NCBI GenBank assembly: GCA_002600635.1
Contig: CP021372.1
Location: 451,001 to 515,000 of the forward strand
Reading direction: 5' to 3'
Source: Rhizobium sp. ACO-34A
GTDB taxonomy: Bacteria > Pseudomonadota > Alphaproteobacteria > Rhizobiales > Rhizobiaceae
DNA: 64,000 bases
The position numbers and the translations under genes were made by a program. This document shows positions 17,344-25,114 of the stretch, in pieces. The notes under the pieces are model-generated. The model was not told where the DNA came from. It searched no databases and saw nothing but the letters and a program-made list of their open reading frames with translations. Positions within the stretch are counted from its first letter, which is position 1. Each line of letters begins with the position of its first letter.

Positions 17344-18378
17344 AGTGGTAACACTAGAGCATCGTTCGATTTAATCGACTCTCGGAGATTCCTTTGTTGT
17401 GGGATCTGTGATTCACTTTTCCGTGGAGGTGTCTCATGGGCAAGTTTCATTCATTGGATATTCGCGACCGTGTTGCGTCGATGGTTGACGGCGGCCAGTC
17501 GCGTCGGGCGGCGGCCCGACACTTCGGTGTCAGCGAGAGTGCGGCCATCAAGCTTTTGCAGCACCGCAGGGTGGCAGGAACGGTTGCGCCCTTGCGGCAG
17601 GGTCGCCCGCCTGGCAGCGGCAAGCTTTCTGCCTATCTGTCTTTTCTGATCGCCCAGGTCGAGGCGAAGCCGGACATGACGATGCCGGAACTCGCCGACA
17701 GGCTTGAAGACACGCATGGTGTTCGTGTTCCGGCATCGTCCTTGTCCCGCGTCCTGGTGGCGCAGGGGTTCACATATAAAAAAAGCGCTGATGGCATCGG
17801 AGCGCGCACGCGCGGCAGTGCGTCAGGATCGTGACGTCTGGATCACCAAGCGTCAGCCAAGAATGCGGCTTGAACCGCATCGTCTTGTCTTCATTGACGA
17901 AACATCCGTGAACACGAAAATGGTGCGGCTTCGTGGACGCTGCCCACGTGGCGAACGATTGCAGATGGATGCTCCATTCGGCCATTGGGGAACGCAGACT
18001 TTCATCGCCGCACTGCGCTGCCATGCTCTGACCGCCCCCTGGATCATTCAGCACCCCATGAACCGTGCCTCCTTCGACACGTATATCGAAACGCAACTTG
18101 CCCCAACGCTGTCGCCCGGCGACGTCGTCATTCTGGATAACCTCGCCGTTCACAAAAGTGCCAAAGCAGCCGAAGTCCTGAAGGAAAAAAGAGCCTGGTT
18201 CCTGTTTCTGCCGCCCTATTCACCCGATCTCAATCCCATCGAGATGGCTTTTGCAAAAATCAAAGCACACCTGCGAACCGCGGCAGCCAGAACCTTCGAC
18301 GCTCTCTCAGAAGCCCTTGGTTCAATCTGCAACCTCTTCAACAGAACCGAATGCTGGAACTATCTCAACGCGGCAGGC
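17344..18378 (+). mobile_element. IS630-family element, right end truncated
   Basis: The left boundary is placed near the sequence GGTAACACTAGAGCATCG, about 90 nt before the transposase; the exact end is uncertain. No matching inverted repeat is found on the right because transposase sequence switches directly into a serine-recombinase fragment at about 18378/18379. The element has therefore lost its right end by deletion or recombination. Confidence 0.6.
17436..18378 (+). pseudogene. IS630-family transposase, two-frame, 3' truncated
   Basis: The first frame (from ATG 17436) encodes an N-terminal helix-turn-helix (SRRAAARHFGVSESAAIKLL) and runs to 17834. The second frame continues the protein as ...RQDRDVWITKRQP with the DDE core: VFIDETSVNT (first Asp), VVILDNLAVHKS (second Asp) and LPPYSPDLNPIE (Glu). 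The switch is most likely at the A-run ATAAAAAAAGC near 17775-17783, a usual slippage signal in this family. After LNAAGY the frame enters foreign sequence, so the last few residues and the right repeat are missing. Confidence 0.75.
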
Positions 18379-18558
18379 TATCCGTTCATGGGGCCAGCCG
18401 AGAGCAACAGCTCGGTCCACAAGCCGATACTGAAGTTGGGTGCTCTCCTGATGATGGCGAACCTGCCCGGCAGAAGATTGTCGAATATAGATATAGGCCG
18501 TCTTGCTGCGGTGTGCGGTCGAAAGGCGGCCATCGTCGCTATCGACTCTGCTCAGCAT
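18379..18558 (-). pseudogene. Serine recombinase, N-terminal fragment
   Basis: On the minus strand an ATG at 18558 starts MLSRVDSDDGRLSTAHRSK, followed by TAYIYIRQSSAGQVRHHQES and VDRAVALGWPHERI. This is the beginning of the large serine recombinases (resolvase fold, catalytic Ser in RQSS), which normally continue for several hundred residues. Here the frame breaks into IS630 sequence at 18378. It is a dead fragment of an older mobile element together with the two small genes upstream. Confidence 0.65.
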
Positions 18559-18745
18559 GAGGGTTCGTCTCCATCAATCTGTTCGCTGGCCGCTTTCGCC
18601 ATAAAAGCGCGGCAATCACCTTGACGATCTGCGCCTTTCTTTCCTCCGAAAGGCTTTGCCAGGGACGCGGCAAATTCTTCATGCTGGACTGCTGCAGGGG
18701 TACTCGGGACGCTACACAAGACATTCTCGACTGCTGTCGTGTCAT
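18539..18745 (-). CDS. Small ORF accompanying the recombinase remnant
   Basis: A 68-residue frame contains LPRPWQSLSEERKAQIVKVIAALLWRK-type sequence (positions about 18560-18660). Small proteins with such a W-x-x-L-x-x-E-x-x basic helix commonly sit between the DUF5372-like gene and the recombinase in these elements. It overlaps the recombinase start by 20 nt. No known function; it may be a recombination accessory factor. It could also be non-functional along with its neighbours. Confidence 0.4.
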   Translation of the reverse strand: MTRQQSRMSCVASRVPLQQSSMKNLPRPWQSLSEERKAQIVKVIAALLWRKRPANRLMETNPHAEQSR

Positions 18746-19019
18746 CGCGAATCACCTCGGGCGTAGAAAGGACCAAGGTGCGGCGCAAATGGCGCATCAA
18801 TGTGAGCAAGGTGGCAACGTCGATACAAGGGATCGATATTGATCGCTCGCGGGTCTCCACCAGAGGCACAGAAAGATCGGTTTGATTGCGGCGGATTGAT
18901 CGATGGCGCCCATTTGGCAGCTTAACAACGATGAAGTCGCGACCGCGGGTCGTCTCAAGCGAAACTAGCTCAAAACGCTGCCCGTAAAGACCGTGACGAG
19001 GGTTTGTAATCGTGACGTG
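18552..19019 (-). pseudogene. DUF5372-like protein of a recombinase element, 5' truncated
   Basis: Read on the minus strand from about 19019: SHVTITNPRHGLYGQRFELVS, LETTRGRDFIVVKLPNG, RHRSIRRNQTDLSVPLVE and so on. The opening (HP-HGLYGQRFEL, then a -R-RSIP-xxTDL segment) is the pattern of the small DUF5372 proteins that precede serine recombinases in rhizobial and other mobile elements. No start codon is left because the segment joins IS21 istB sequence at about 19020-19047. It is a remnant. Confidence 0.5.
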
Positions 19020-19047
19020 AGATATATGCCCATCAAGAAGTGGGGTA

Positions 19048-19326
19048 TTCTGCGATGATCGGTTCTCCGATCATGTCGTGCCACTGAGCGACGGGGAGTT
19101 GCGCGGTGATAAGCGTTGATTTCCGGCGATAGCGTTCCTCGAAGATTTCCAGCAGGTGGAGTCGTTGTTGATCTGTGAGCGTGTGCGTTCCCCAGTCGTC
19201 GAGGATCAGCAACTGGACGCGGGCGAGCTTGTCGACCAGGCGGGGAAAGCGGCCGCCAAGCCGCCCGGCTCGATCATTCCATCCTCTACCTGCGTATGCC
19301 GCGTCTGTTCGAAGATGCCCACGCAT
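19048..19326 (-). pseudogene. istB: IS21-family IstB helper ATPase, fragment
   Basis: The minus strand encodes the C-terminal half of Ist[19 protein letters not shown] (Walker B-like DDWG), [30 protein letters not shown] and [13 protein letters not shown]. The frame is lost at about 19048, before the usual ILDRLVH end. The Walker A half is absent or shifted (a piece, [14 protein letters not shown], is seen in another frame near 19300). It belongs to a different IS21 copy from the istA remnant at the left, since the gene order does not fit a single split element. Confidence 0.7.
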
Positions 19327-20252
19327 CCGTGCAGTTCAAGGTTCATTAGCGCGAGGCCAGGGTCATGAGATAGGCAAGAGGGGAAAGCGGCGATGCTCCG
19401 TGATGACGATTGATGCTTGCTACAGCATATTAAGCTCGCCTGATTTTTCCTACCGTTGGATTCCCGCGAGATGCAAATGCAGTGGGCGAGAAGGTAGGTC
19501 AATTGGAGAGCTGCGCTAGGCAGCCCGATAGACTGACGCCGAGCAAGGCCGAGATATACAACAAGCATGCGGTCGCACCGAAAGCTGCGGAGAAGCGCGG
19601 GACGTCTGTGAAGGCGTCGTCGTCGGGCGGGGTGCGAGTTAATAGCGCCATCAAGGAAAACGGTCGATGGAAGTACAAGGGGCTGCGCTTGTGGAATAGC
19701 TTGGAACTTAACAGAACTCGTTGGTTTTCGTCAAAGTAACCAAGATGTGACGTTGGTATTTTTGTGGGTATTTTCGGAAGTGGATTCTCTGTAAATTATT
19801 GAAATATATGCTGTATAGGCAAAAATATGGTTGATGCCCCCGCAACCAATCTTCCCAAACAAAATCCATTTTATCGCTGGCGGCAAGACTTCATCTTCCC
19901 TGGCGATCATAGCTCCTGACGACCGATGTACGCAGTCCCGCAGCGTTCGAAGGAAGCAGCACAGCACCATACCTGCGTCGTGCACTGGAGAAGCGGCACT
20001 CCTGGAGCCGATCCTGGTCGAGGGATGTCAGTCGCAGGCCCACATGACGATGTCGCGTGTCCGGTAGATAAGCGGCGAGAAGACAACTTCTATGGCTTGG
20101 TCGGCTTCTTTGCGCATCAATGCTGCACGCGGCATTATCCCGGCCTCGAAGCGGGTTCCGTCCATCGGCATCCGCATCATGGGGTGCGGCACGCGACTAC
20201 CCGCCGTAGTTCAGCGGTGATTGAGCCCGCGGAGCAAGTGCAGCCTCAATCA
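19327..20252. other. Gene-poor decayed region
   Basis: No intact gene is supported here. Short frames do not resemble known families, except a possible TetR tail at 20028-20168 and a transposase-like scrap near 19830-19910 (NPFYRWRQDF in the plus direction). The long plus-strand frame that crosses this region into the enoyl-CoA hydratase is accidental upstream of about 20690. The region is best read as the end of the insertion-sequence graveyard. Confidence 0.5.
20028..20168 (-). pseudogene. Possible C-terminal remnant of a TetR-family regulator
   Basis: The minus strand reads RFEAGIMPRAALMRKEADQA then IEVVFSPLIYRTRDIVMW to a TGA at 20028-20030. The pattern D-A-(I/V)-E-x-(V/L)-F-x-P-L-I-Y-R is characteristic of the last helices of TetR regulators. 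No DNA-binding half is present upstream. The call rests on this one motif and is weak. Confidence 0.3.
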
Positions 20253-20633
20253 TTACATAGGGTCAAGTGTCGCGTCATAGCGACGCTGGCAGTCCTGGAT
20301 TGCTTCGATATTCTCGACGGTCCAGTCGAACAGGATCGCGAACGGCCCTTGCAGCGATTGCCCAAGCGGCGTCAGCGCATATTCGACGCCGAGCACGCGC
20401 CCATCCAGCACCCTGCGTCTCACCATGCCGTTGCGCTCAAGCTTTCGCAGCGTCTGGGTCAGCACGCGCTGGGTAACGCCATCGAGGCGGCGCTTGATCG
20501 CGTTGAAACGACGGGGCTCGCTGAGCACCGCCAGCACCATCATCGACCACTTGTCCGCGATCTGGTCGAGAATCACGCGACTCGGGCAGTCGGCACGGTA
20601 GATCGGGTCATTTTCACTGATCGGATCATCCAT
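20253..20633 (-). CDS. HxlR-family winged-helix regulator
   Basis: The 126-residue protein starts with a conserved Cys (YRADCPSR), then DQIADKWSMMVLAVLSEPRRFNAIKR and the recognition part GVTQRVLTQTLRKLERNGMV, and ends with TPLGQSL. This is the complete HxlR (DUF24) pattern, with the Cys in the position used for redox or electrophile sensing in several members. It is divergent from the enoyl-CoA hydratase gene 126 nt away, which is a likely target. Confidence 0.9.
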   Translation of the reverse strand: MDDPISENDPIYRADCPSRVILDQIADKWSMMVLAVLSEPRRFNAIKRRLDGVTQRVLTQTLRKLERNGMVRRRVLDGRVLGVEYALTPLGQSLQGPFAILFDWTVENIEAIQDCQRRYDATLDPM

Positions 20634-20759
20634 CGGTATCCTCCGGCATCCCTGGGATGTTTAAGGTGCGTAATTGACGCTAGGTATCCAATGAATACTT
20701 TTGAGTCAATGGCGCAGAACACCCGTGCCAGAGTTTCCCGAAGAACAGAGATTTTACGG

Positions 20760-21593
20760 ATGACAGACACAGATTTCGGCAAGATTCGAATTTCCCGGGC
20801 AGACGGCGTTGCGACGATCAAGATCGACAATCCGCTGGTAAACGTCCTTGATGTCCCCCTGATGAGCGAGATACGCCGCTTTCTTCTTTCCGTTCGCGAT
20901 GACCCGGACACGCGCGTACTGGTTTTCCAGAGCGCCGATCCGGAGTTCTTCATTGCCCATGTCGACATGACGTTGATCGATGAGCCGCACGCCTTCGACG
21001 AATTTGTCAGCAAGGCTCCGGAAGGCCTCAATCCGTTCCAGGCGTTCGGCGAACTGCTGCGGGAACAACCGCAGGTGACGATCGTCAAGCTTTCCGGGCT
21101 CGCGCGCGGCGGTGGCGCGGAATTCGTCGCGGCGGCCGACATGGCGTTTGCTGCGGAGGGGCGGGCAGGGCTTGCCCAATGCGAGGCGCTGATGGGCATC
21201 ACGCCCGGCGGCGGCGCCACCCAGTATCTGTCCGGCCGGATGACGCGCGGACGGGCGCTGGAGGTGATCTTGGGTGCCGATCTTATCGACGCGACGACGG
21301 CGGAGCGATACGGATGGATCAACCGGGCGCTGCCAGCCTCCGAGCTCGACCGTTTCGTCGAGCGGTTGGCGCGCAACATCGCCGCCTTGCCCGAAGGGGT
21401 CATCGCCGCGGCCAAGAAAGCGTTGCCTCCCGAAGACCTGCGGGATGGTTTTAAGCGCGAGCATGAGGCTTGGGCAGGATTATTCGAACTCCCTGCTGCC
21501 GAAAAGCTCATCCGCGGCGGACTGAGCGCAGGGGCGCAGACCAGGGATGGTGAGAGAAATCTGGAAAGCTTGCTCCGTGCATTGAAGGTGTGA
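20760..21593 (+). CDS. Enoyl-CoA hydratase/isomerase family protein
   Basis: The start at 20760 (MTDTDFGKIRISRADGVATI) gives 277 residues; in-frame ATGs at 20691 and 20706 are possible but would add an unusual N-terminus. Crotonase features are seen: IDNPLVNVLD, SADPEFFIAH, the oxyanion region KLSGLARGGGAEFVAAADMAFAAE, and GITPGGGATQYL. The glutamates used by true hydratases are not both obvious, so isomerase or hydrolase activity is possible. It sits alone, divergent from HxlR. Confidence 0.85.
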   Translation: MTDTDFGKIRISRADGVATIKIDNPLVNVLDVPLMSEIRRFLLSVRDDPDTRVLVFQSADPEFFIAHVDMTLIDEPHAFDEFVSKAPEGLNPFQAFGELLREQPQVTIVKLSGLARGGGAEFVAAADMAFAAEGRAGLAQCEALMGITPGGGATQYLSGRMTRGRALEVILGADLIDATTAERYGWINRALPASELDRFVERLARNIAALPEGVIAAAKKALPPEDLRDGFKREHEAWAGLFELPAAEKLIRGGLSAGAQTRDGERNLESLLRALKV

Positions 21594-21697
21594 GGGCTGA
21601 CCTACGAGAGAACAGCGAAACCGCTGCAGCGAGGTATTGCGTGGCGGTTTCGGTCTCTGGAGCGCGCGCATGCGTTACTGGAAGCGCCGGCGCCAAA

Positions 21698-23260
21698 TCA
21701 TGACCTCGTGCGCACCACTCGCCGCGGAAAGAGAACCTCTCCGGAAGATGTCTTCATTCCACTGACGGCGAGTGGAACATCATACCGCGCCGGGCACGAT
21801 ATTCCGAGTTTCGTATGCAGCCTGGAAGCTGTCTCAGGTAGGAACGGGAGCAAACAGCGAGCGACGATGGCGAGGCCGTAGACCTGTTCTGCCAGAGTAG
21901 CCCCAAGGCGGTCGGAAATTACTGATCGTTCCGCTCTGCCGAGTTCACCGGTCAAGACCTTGGCATCTGACCACGGTGCTTTGCGGGTAAACTCCCTGTT
22001 CGCGGACCCTAGATAGGAGAAAATCTCATTCAGGCCGAGATGAAGTTCGTAGTTGTCAAAGGAGTTCAGGACTTTTTCGGGAAGGCTGGCTGCTTCGCGA
22101 ACAAGAGCGCTGTCAGGAACCGCTGGCGTCATGCCGGAAAAGGATGATGCCAGCAACGTGAGAACCCGATTGAGAAGATTTCCAAGCTGTCCGCCAAGCT
22201 CTCCCGACCATGCGGCCTCGAGCCGTTCTTCGGAGAAATCTCCATCATCGGCGGAACGGATGTGGCGTAACAGGTAATAGCGCAATGCGTCCGGGGTCTT
22301 ATAGCCGTGCACAAGGCCATCGGCGTCGACGCCGTTGCCTGCAGATTTTCCGATTTTTCGCCCGTCTACAGTCAGGTAGCCGTGAACGAAGATCGATGAC
22401 GGGAGCGGCACTCCGGCAGACAGGAGTATCGCGGGCCAGTAAATCGCATGAAACTTTGAAATTCCCTTGCCGACAAAGTGGGTGCGCTCGCCTTGCCGTG
22501 CCCAGTATCGCCGGAACATGGTTTCGTCGGAGCCGTAACCAAGCCCTGTGATATAGTTCGCCAGAGCATCGAACCACACATAAATAACTTCGTCGCTGCC
22601 GGGCACCGGCACGCCCCAGCCGCGTGCCCTTTCAGCACTACGCGACACACTGATGTCCTGAAGTCCGTGCCGGAGCAGGGCAAGTATCTCATTTCGCCGG
22701 TGAACCGGAACGACCTTAAGTTCTTCTGTCTCGATCAGACGTCGAATGCGTTCACCATATCGGGATAGGCGGAAGAACCAGTTTTCCTCCTTCACGATCT
22801 CGAGCGGGACACCGTGCTCCGGGCATCTTCCGTCGTCCAGATCCGTAAGCTCGTAGAACTGCTCGCAGCCGACGCAATAGAAGCCTTCATAGCTCTTTCG
22901 ATAGAGGTCATCATTTTCGGCGCACGCTTTCCACAGCGAATGCACGCAGGCTATGTGCCTTGGATCTGAGGATGTGCGAACGAATGCATCGTTTGAAATG
23001 TGGAGGTTCCTGCCGAGCTGTTCGAAGCGGTCGGCATTCTCTCCCACGAAGTCGGCCACCGGACGTCCAGCTGTTTCCGCGGCGCGAACGTTTTTCAGAC
23101 TGTTGTCATCCGTACCGCACTGAAATCTGACGTCTTTGCCGAGAAGTCGGGCATGGCGGGCATAAGCATCGGCCTGCACGAGTTCGAGCGCAAAACCAAC
23201 ATGCGGCGCGGCATTAACATATGGAATCGAGGTGGTGATGTAAGTCGTCGTGCTGTCCAT
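21698..23260 (-). CDS. metG: Methionyl-tRNA synthetase (accessory type)
   Basis: The ATG at 23260 with AAGGATATCCCG upstream gives 520 residues. Class I features: the HIGH-type site is APHVGF, GTDDNS stands for GTDEHG, a zinc knuckle is seen in CVGCEQF...RCPEHG, the WFDALANYITGLGY segment is typical of MetRS, and the KMSKS loop is KIGKS in GRKIGKSAGN. No C-terminal tRNA-binding domain is present. A chromosomal copy is expected elsewhere, so this may be an extra enzyme with different inhibitor or substrate tolerance. A Met-rich leader and terminator lie immediately upstream. Confidence 0.92.
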   Translation of the reverse strand: MDSTTTYITTSIPYVNAAPHVGFALELVQADAYARHARLLGKDVRFQCGTDDNSLKNVRAAETAGRPVADFVGENADRFEQLGRNLHISNDAFVRTSSDPRHIACVHSLWKACAENDDLYRKSYEGFYCVGCEQFYELTDLDDGRCPEHGVPLEIVKEENWFFRLSRYGERIRRLIETEELKVVPVHRRNEILALLRHGLQDISVSRSAERARGWGVPVPGSDEVIYVWFDALANYITGLGYGSDETMFRRYWARQGERTHFVGKGISKFHAIYWPAILLSAGVPLPSSIFVHGYLTVDGRKIGKSAGNGVDADGLVHGYKTPDALRYYLLRHIRSADDGDFSEERLEAAWSGELGGQLGNLLNRVLTLLASSFSGMTPAVPDSALVREAASLPEKVLNSFDNYELHLGLNEIFSYLGSANREFTRKAPWSDAKVLTGELGRAERSVISDRLGATLAEQVYGLAIVARCLLPFLPETASRLHTKLGISCPARYDVPLAVSGMKTSSGEVLFPRRVVRTRS

Positions 23261-23310
23261 CGGGATATCCTTGGGAAGGTTCAATGTCCCTCAAGGCGGA
23301 TCGACCAATG

Positions 23311-23333
23311 AAAAAACCGCCTCAAGGGCGGTC
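23311..23333 (-). terminator. Leader terminator before metG
   Basis: In the minus direction the RNA reads GACCGCC, loop CUUGA, GGCGG then UUUUUU. The stem is 6 bp and the U-run has six residues, so it is a standard intrinsic terminator. It lies 50 nt upstream of the metG start and after a tiny ORF, which is the place of an attenuator rather than of a gene-end terminator. Confidence 0.75.
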
Positions 23334-23366
23334 TAAAGTGCATTACAAGCGCACAAATCCGCCACG

Positions 23367-23414
23367 CTAGGAGCGCGGCATCATCATCGTGGCGTTGGCG
23401 AGGCTTCTGTTCAT
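23367..23414 (-). CDS. metG leader peptide MNRSLANATMMMPRS
   Basis: A 15-residue ORF read leftward with three adjacent Met codons near its end, then PRS and TAG. Region 2 of the attenuator begins directly at the stop codon. The ribosome site is weak (GATGATAGCACTGACAAC before the ATG), which lowers confidence that this exact start is used. A longer in-frame reading exists, but the compact form matches known leader peptides. Its likely function is to sense Met-tRNA supply through ribosome position. Confidence 0.6.
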   Translation of the reverse strand: MNRSLANATMMMPRS

Positions 23415-23541
23415 GTTGTCAGTGCTATCATCCGGTCGCGCGTGAAACAAGCCCGCATTGAGGGGCGCCTCCAAATCATGTCGCTGTTGGTTCGTACGCA
23501 ACAGATCGCCGTTTCGATCCATCGAAGTAAGCTTTGGATCG

Positions 23542-24555
23542 TCAGGGAACGAATGCCTGGAGACATTCGGTGACGAAACGGGCCATTTCCTCCGCGAGTT
23601 CCTTATCTTCCGGAGACCCTGAAAAGCCTCCATGCGGCATTGCCTCGAACACATGCAGTTCAACCGGAGCTCCCACGCGTCGCAGCTTGCGATGCAATCT
23701 CACCGCATTGGAGAGGAAAAGGTCACGCGTTCCGCTCTGCAGGAATATCGGCGGAAACTCGGCCGACATCTCTCCGAAAAGCGGGGATAGATATGGATGC
23801 GATAGGTCCGCGCCATCCGCATAAAGCAGATTGTTCGGCATAAGGGAATTGGGTAGCACGACATCGATGGTCCGGTTGGTTTGGAAACTGTCGCCCGATT
23901 CCGTCAGATCCAATTCCGGAGACAACAATACGACGCCTGCCGGAAACTGCAGCCCTTCGTCGCGTGCGCGCAGTATGGTGGAGAGGGCAAGATTGCCACC
24001 GGCCGAGCGACCGCCAAGCACGACGCGATCGGCCCCATAGTGATCGATCACGTGCCGATACACCTCGATGCAGTCGTCGAGCGCTGCCGGATAGGGATGA
24101 TCCGGTGGCATCCGGTAGTCGATACCGTAACAGGTCATCCCGAGCCGGTTTGCCTGCAGCCGTGTGCCCTCACGACAGGCATCGCCACCTCCGAATACGA
24201 GCGCGCCGCCATGCAGGTCGATGAAAACGCAATCTCGGAGCCGTGGACTTTCTGGTAACGCGACATGCACAGTTGCCGTGCCCAGGCGCCGCGTCTCGAT
24301 CCCGATGCTTGTCTCATTCGCTGTTGCATTGAGAGCAGCGGCGTAATGGAGCTCGGCTGCGTCCTGCAACTGACGCCAAGCTGCCCGGTCGTTTGGCGCC
24401 GGTAACGGGTAAAGCGCGTTGAATGGTGTGCCATCATCCTGGACCGCAGCGCGCAGCATGGCCTGCGCTTCGGGACTGATGGACGCTGGAACAGGAATGA
24501 TCCGTTCGCCAACGCGCACTCCTTCCACGGGGACGAGGTCCTGTTTGTTCCTCAT
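23542..24555 (-). CDS. Alpha/beta hydrolase of the hormone-sensitive-lipase family
   Basis: ATG 24555 follows GGAGGGCCCGT and gives 337 residues. The oxyanion motif is DLHGGALVFGGG, the nucleophile elbow is LGGRSAGGNLAL (GxSxG with Ser near residue 175), and Asp and His are expected in SGTRDLF and AMPHGGF. No signal peptide, so it is cytoplasmic. It is transcribed towards the metG attenuator but ends about 130 nt before it, so metG probably has its own promoter. It may form an operon with the cupin gene upstream. Confidence 0.85.
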   Translation of the reverse strand: MRNKQDLVPVEGVRVGERIIPVPASISPEAQAMLRAAVQDDGTPFNALYPLPAPNDRAAWRQLQDAAELHYAAALNATANETSIGIETRRLGTATVHVALPESPRLRDCVFIDLHGGALVFGGGDACREGTRLQANRLGMTCYGIDYRMPPDHPYPAALDDCIEVYRHVIDHYGADRVVLGGRSAGGNLALSTILRARDEGLQFPAGVVLLSPELDLTESGDSFQTNRTIDVVLPNSLMPNNLLYADGADLSHPYLSPLFGEMSAEFPPIFLQSGTRDLFLSNAVRLHRKLRRVGAPVELHVFEAMPHGGFSGSPEDKELAEEMARFVTECLQAFVP

Positions 24556-24661
24556 ACGGGCCCTCCGGTTCACAAGTGGTCTGGCGTGCAACTGCCCGAC
24601 CCAACGTAGACGGCCCGCGCCGACGGACGCAACGGTAGGTCGTCAGGATCGGTCGTCCACA

Positions 24662-25030
24662 TCATGGCGAGTCCGATGGTGAGGGTTCTGGCTGCTGCCA
24701 ATGTGGATATGTCACATAGGCGGTCACTGCACCCGTCTCATGAGAACGGATAGTTACCTTGTCGCCTTTTTGCATTGCAATGATTTCGCCGGGCCCCGCT
24801 GTCAGCAACCCATGCGCGTCGCTGACAGTTATGCTTCCTTCCAAGACAATCATCGTGTCGTGGACGGCCATGATTTCCTCGATAATCTGGTCTGGGCCGT
24901 AGCGCCCGAACCCAATGGTGACTGGCCCGCCGTGGCGCTGGTCGAGCAGGTTGCCCGTGAAGATGTCACCTTCCTGCCCCGGCGAACGTTCAAACACCGC
25001 GTCGGCAATGGTGAATTTGTAAACGGGCAC
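24662..25030 (-). CDS. Cupin-domain protein
   Basis: The GTG at 25030, with AGGAAACA before it, gives 122 residues. A cupin core is present: MAVHDTMIVLEGSITVSDAHG, LTAGPGEIIAMQKGDKVTIRSH. One His of the usual metal set is seen (VHD), and the arrangement resembles the small EutQ-like cupins. A start further upstream at 25069 (also GTG) is less likely. Its role is unknown; it is close to two hydrolases on the same strand. Confidence 0.7.
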   Translation of the reverse strand: MPVYKFTIADAVFERSPGQEGDIFTGNLLDQRHGGPVTIGFGRYGPDQIIEEIMAVHDTMIVLEGSITVSDAHGLLTAGPGEIIAMQKGDKVTIRSHETGAVTAYVTYPHWQQPEPSPSDSP

Positions 25031-25114
25031 GGACTGTTTCCTGAAGATTGGAACCGAGCGAGAGACCACCGCGCGGCTTTTGGATGACGCGGTGGTCCTG
25101 ATTGATAGACGCTG

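Larger units (their letters stand above)
23311..23414 (-). promoter_or_regulatory. Methionine-codon transcription attenuator of metG
   Basis: From 23414 leftward there is a 15-codon leader ORF with three consecutive AUG codons. A 7-bp hairpin (CGCCACG, 23388-23394, with CGUGGCG, 23360-23366) encloses the Met codons. The distal arm, region 2 (GGCGG), can instead pair with CCGCC of the terminator at 23317-23321/23327-23331, giving an antiterminator. Ribosome stalling at AUG codons when charged Met-tRNA is low would favour that pairing and let metG be read. The structure logic is classic amino-acid attenuation; operation is inferred. Confidence 0.65.

Noticed and set aside
231..19326. A single IS21 copy split by insertion of the catabolic island
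   Set aside because: Both remnants lie on the minus strand, but istB lies to the right of istA; in one element read leftward it would have to be on the left.
19926..20690. Upstream part of a 555-residue plus-strand frame that runs into the enoyl-CoA hydratase
   Set aside because: Residues before about 20690 match no protein and overlap the HxlR gene on the other strand; the crotonase fold starts only at about 20760.
23311..23414. T-box or SAM riboswitch before metG
   Set aside because: No T-box sequence (TGGNACCGCG-like) or specifier-loop structure is seen, and the short leader ORF plus terminator explains the region better.
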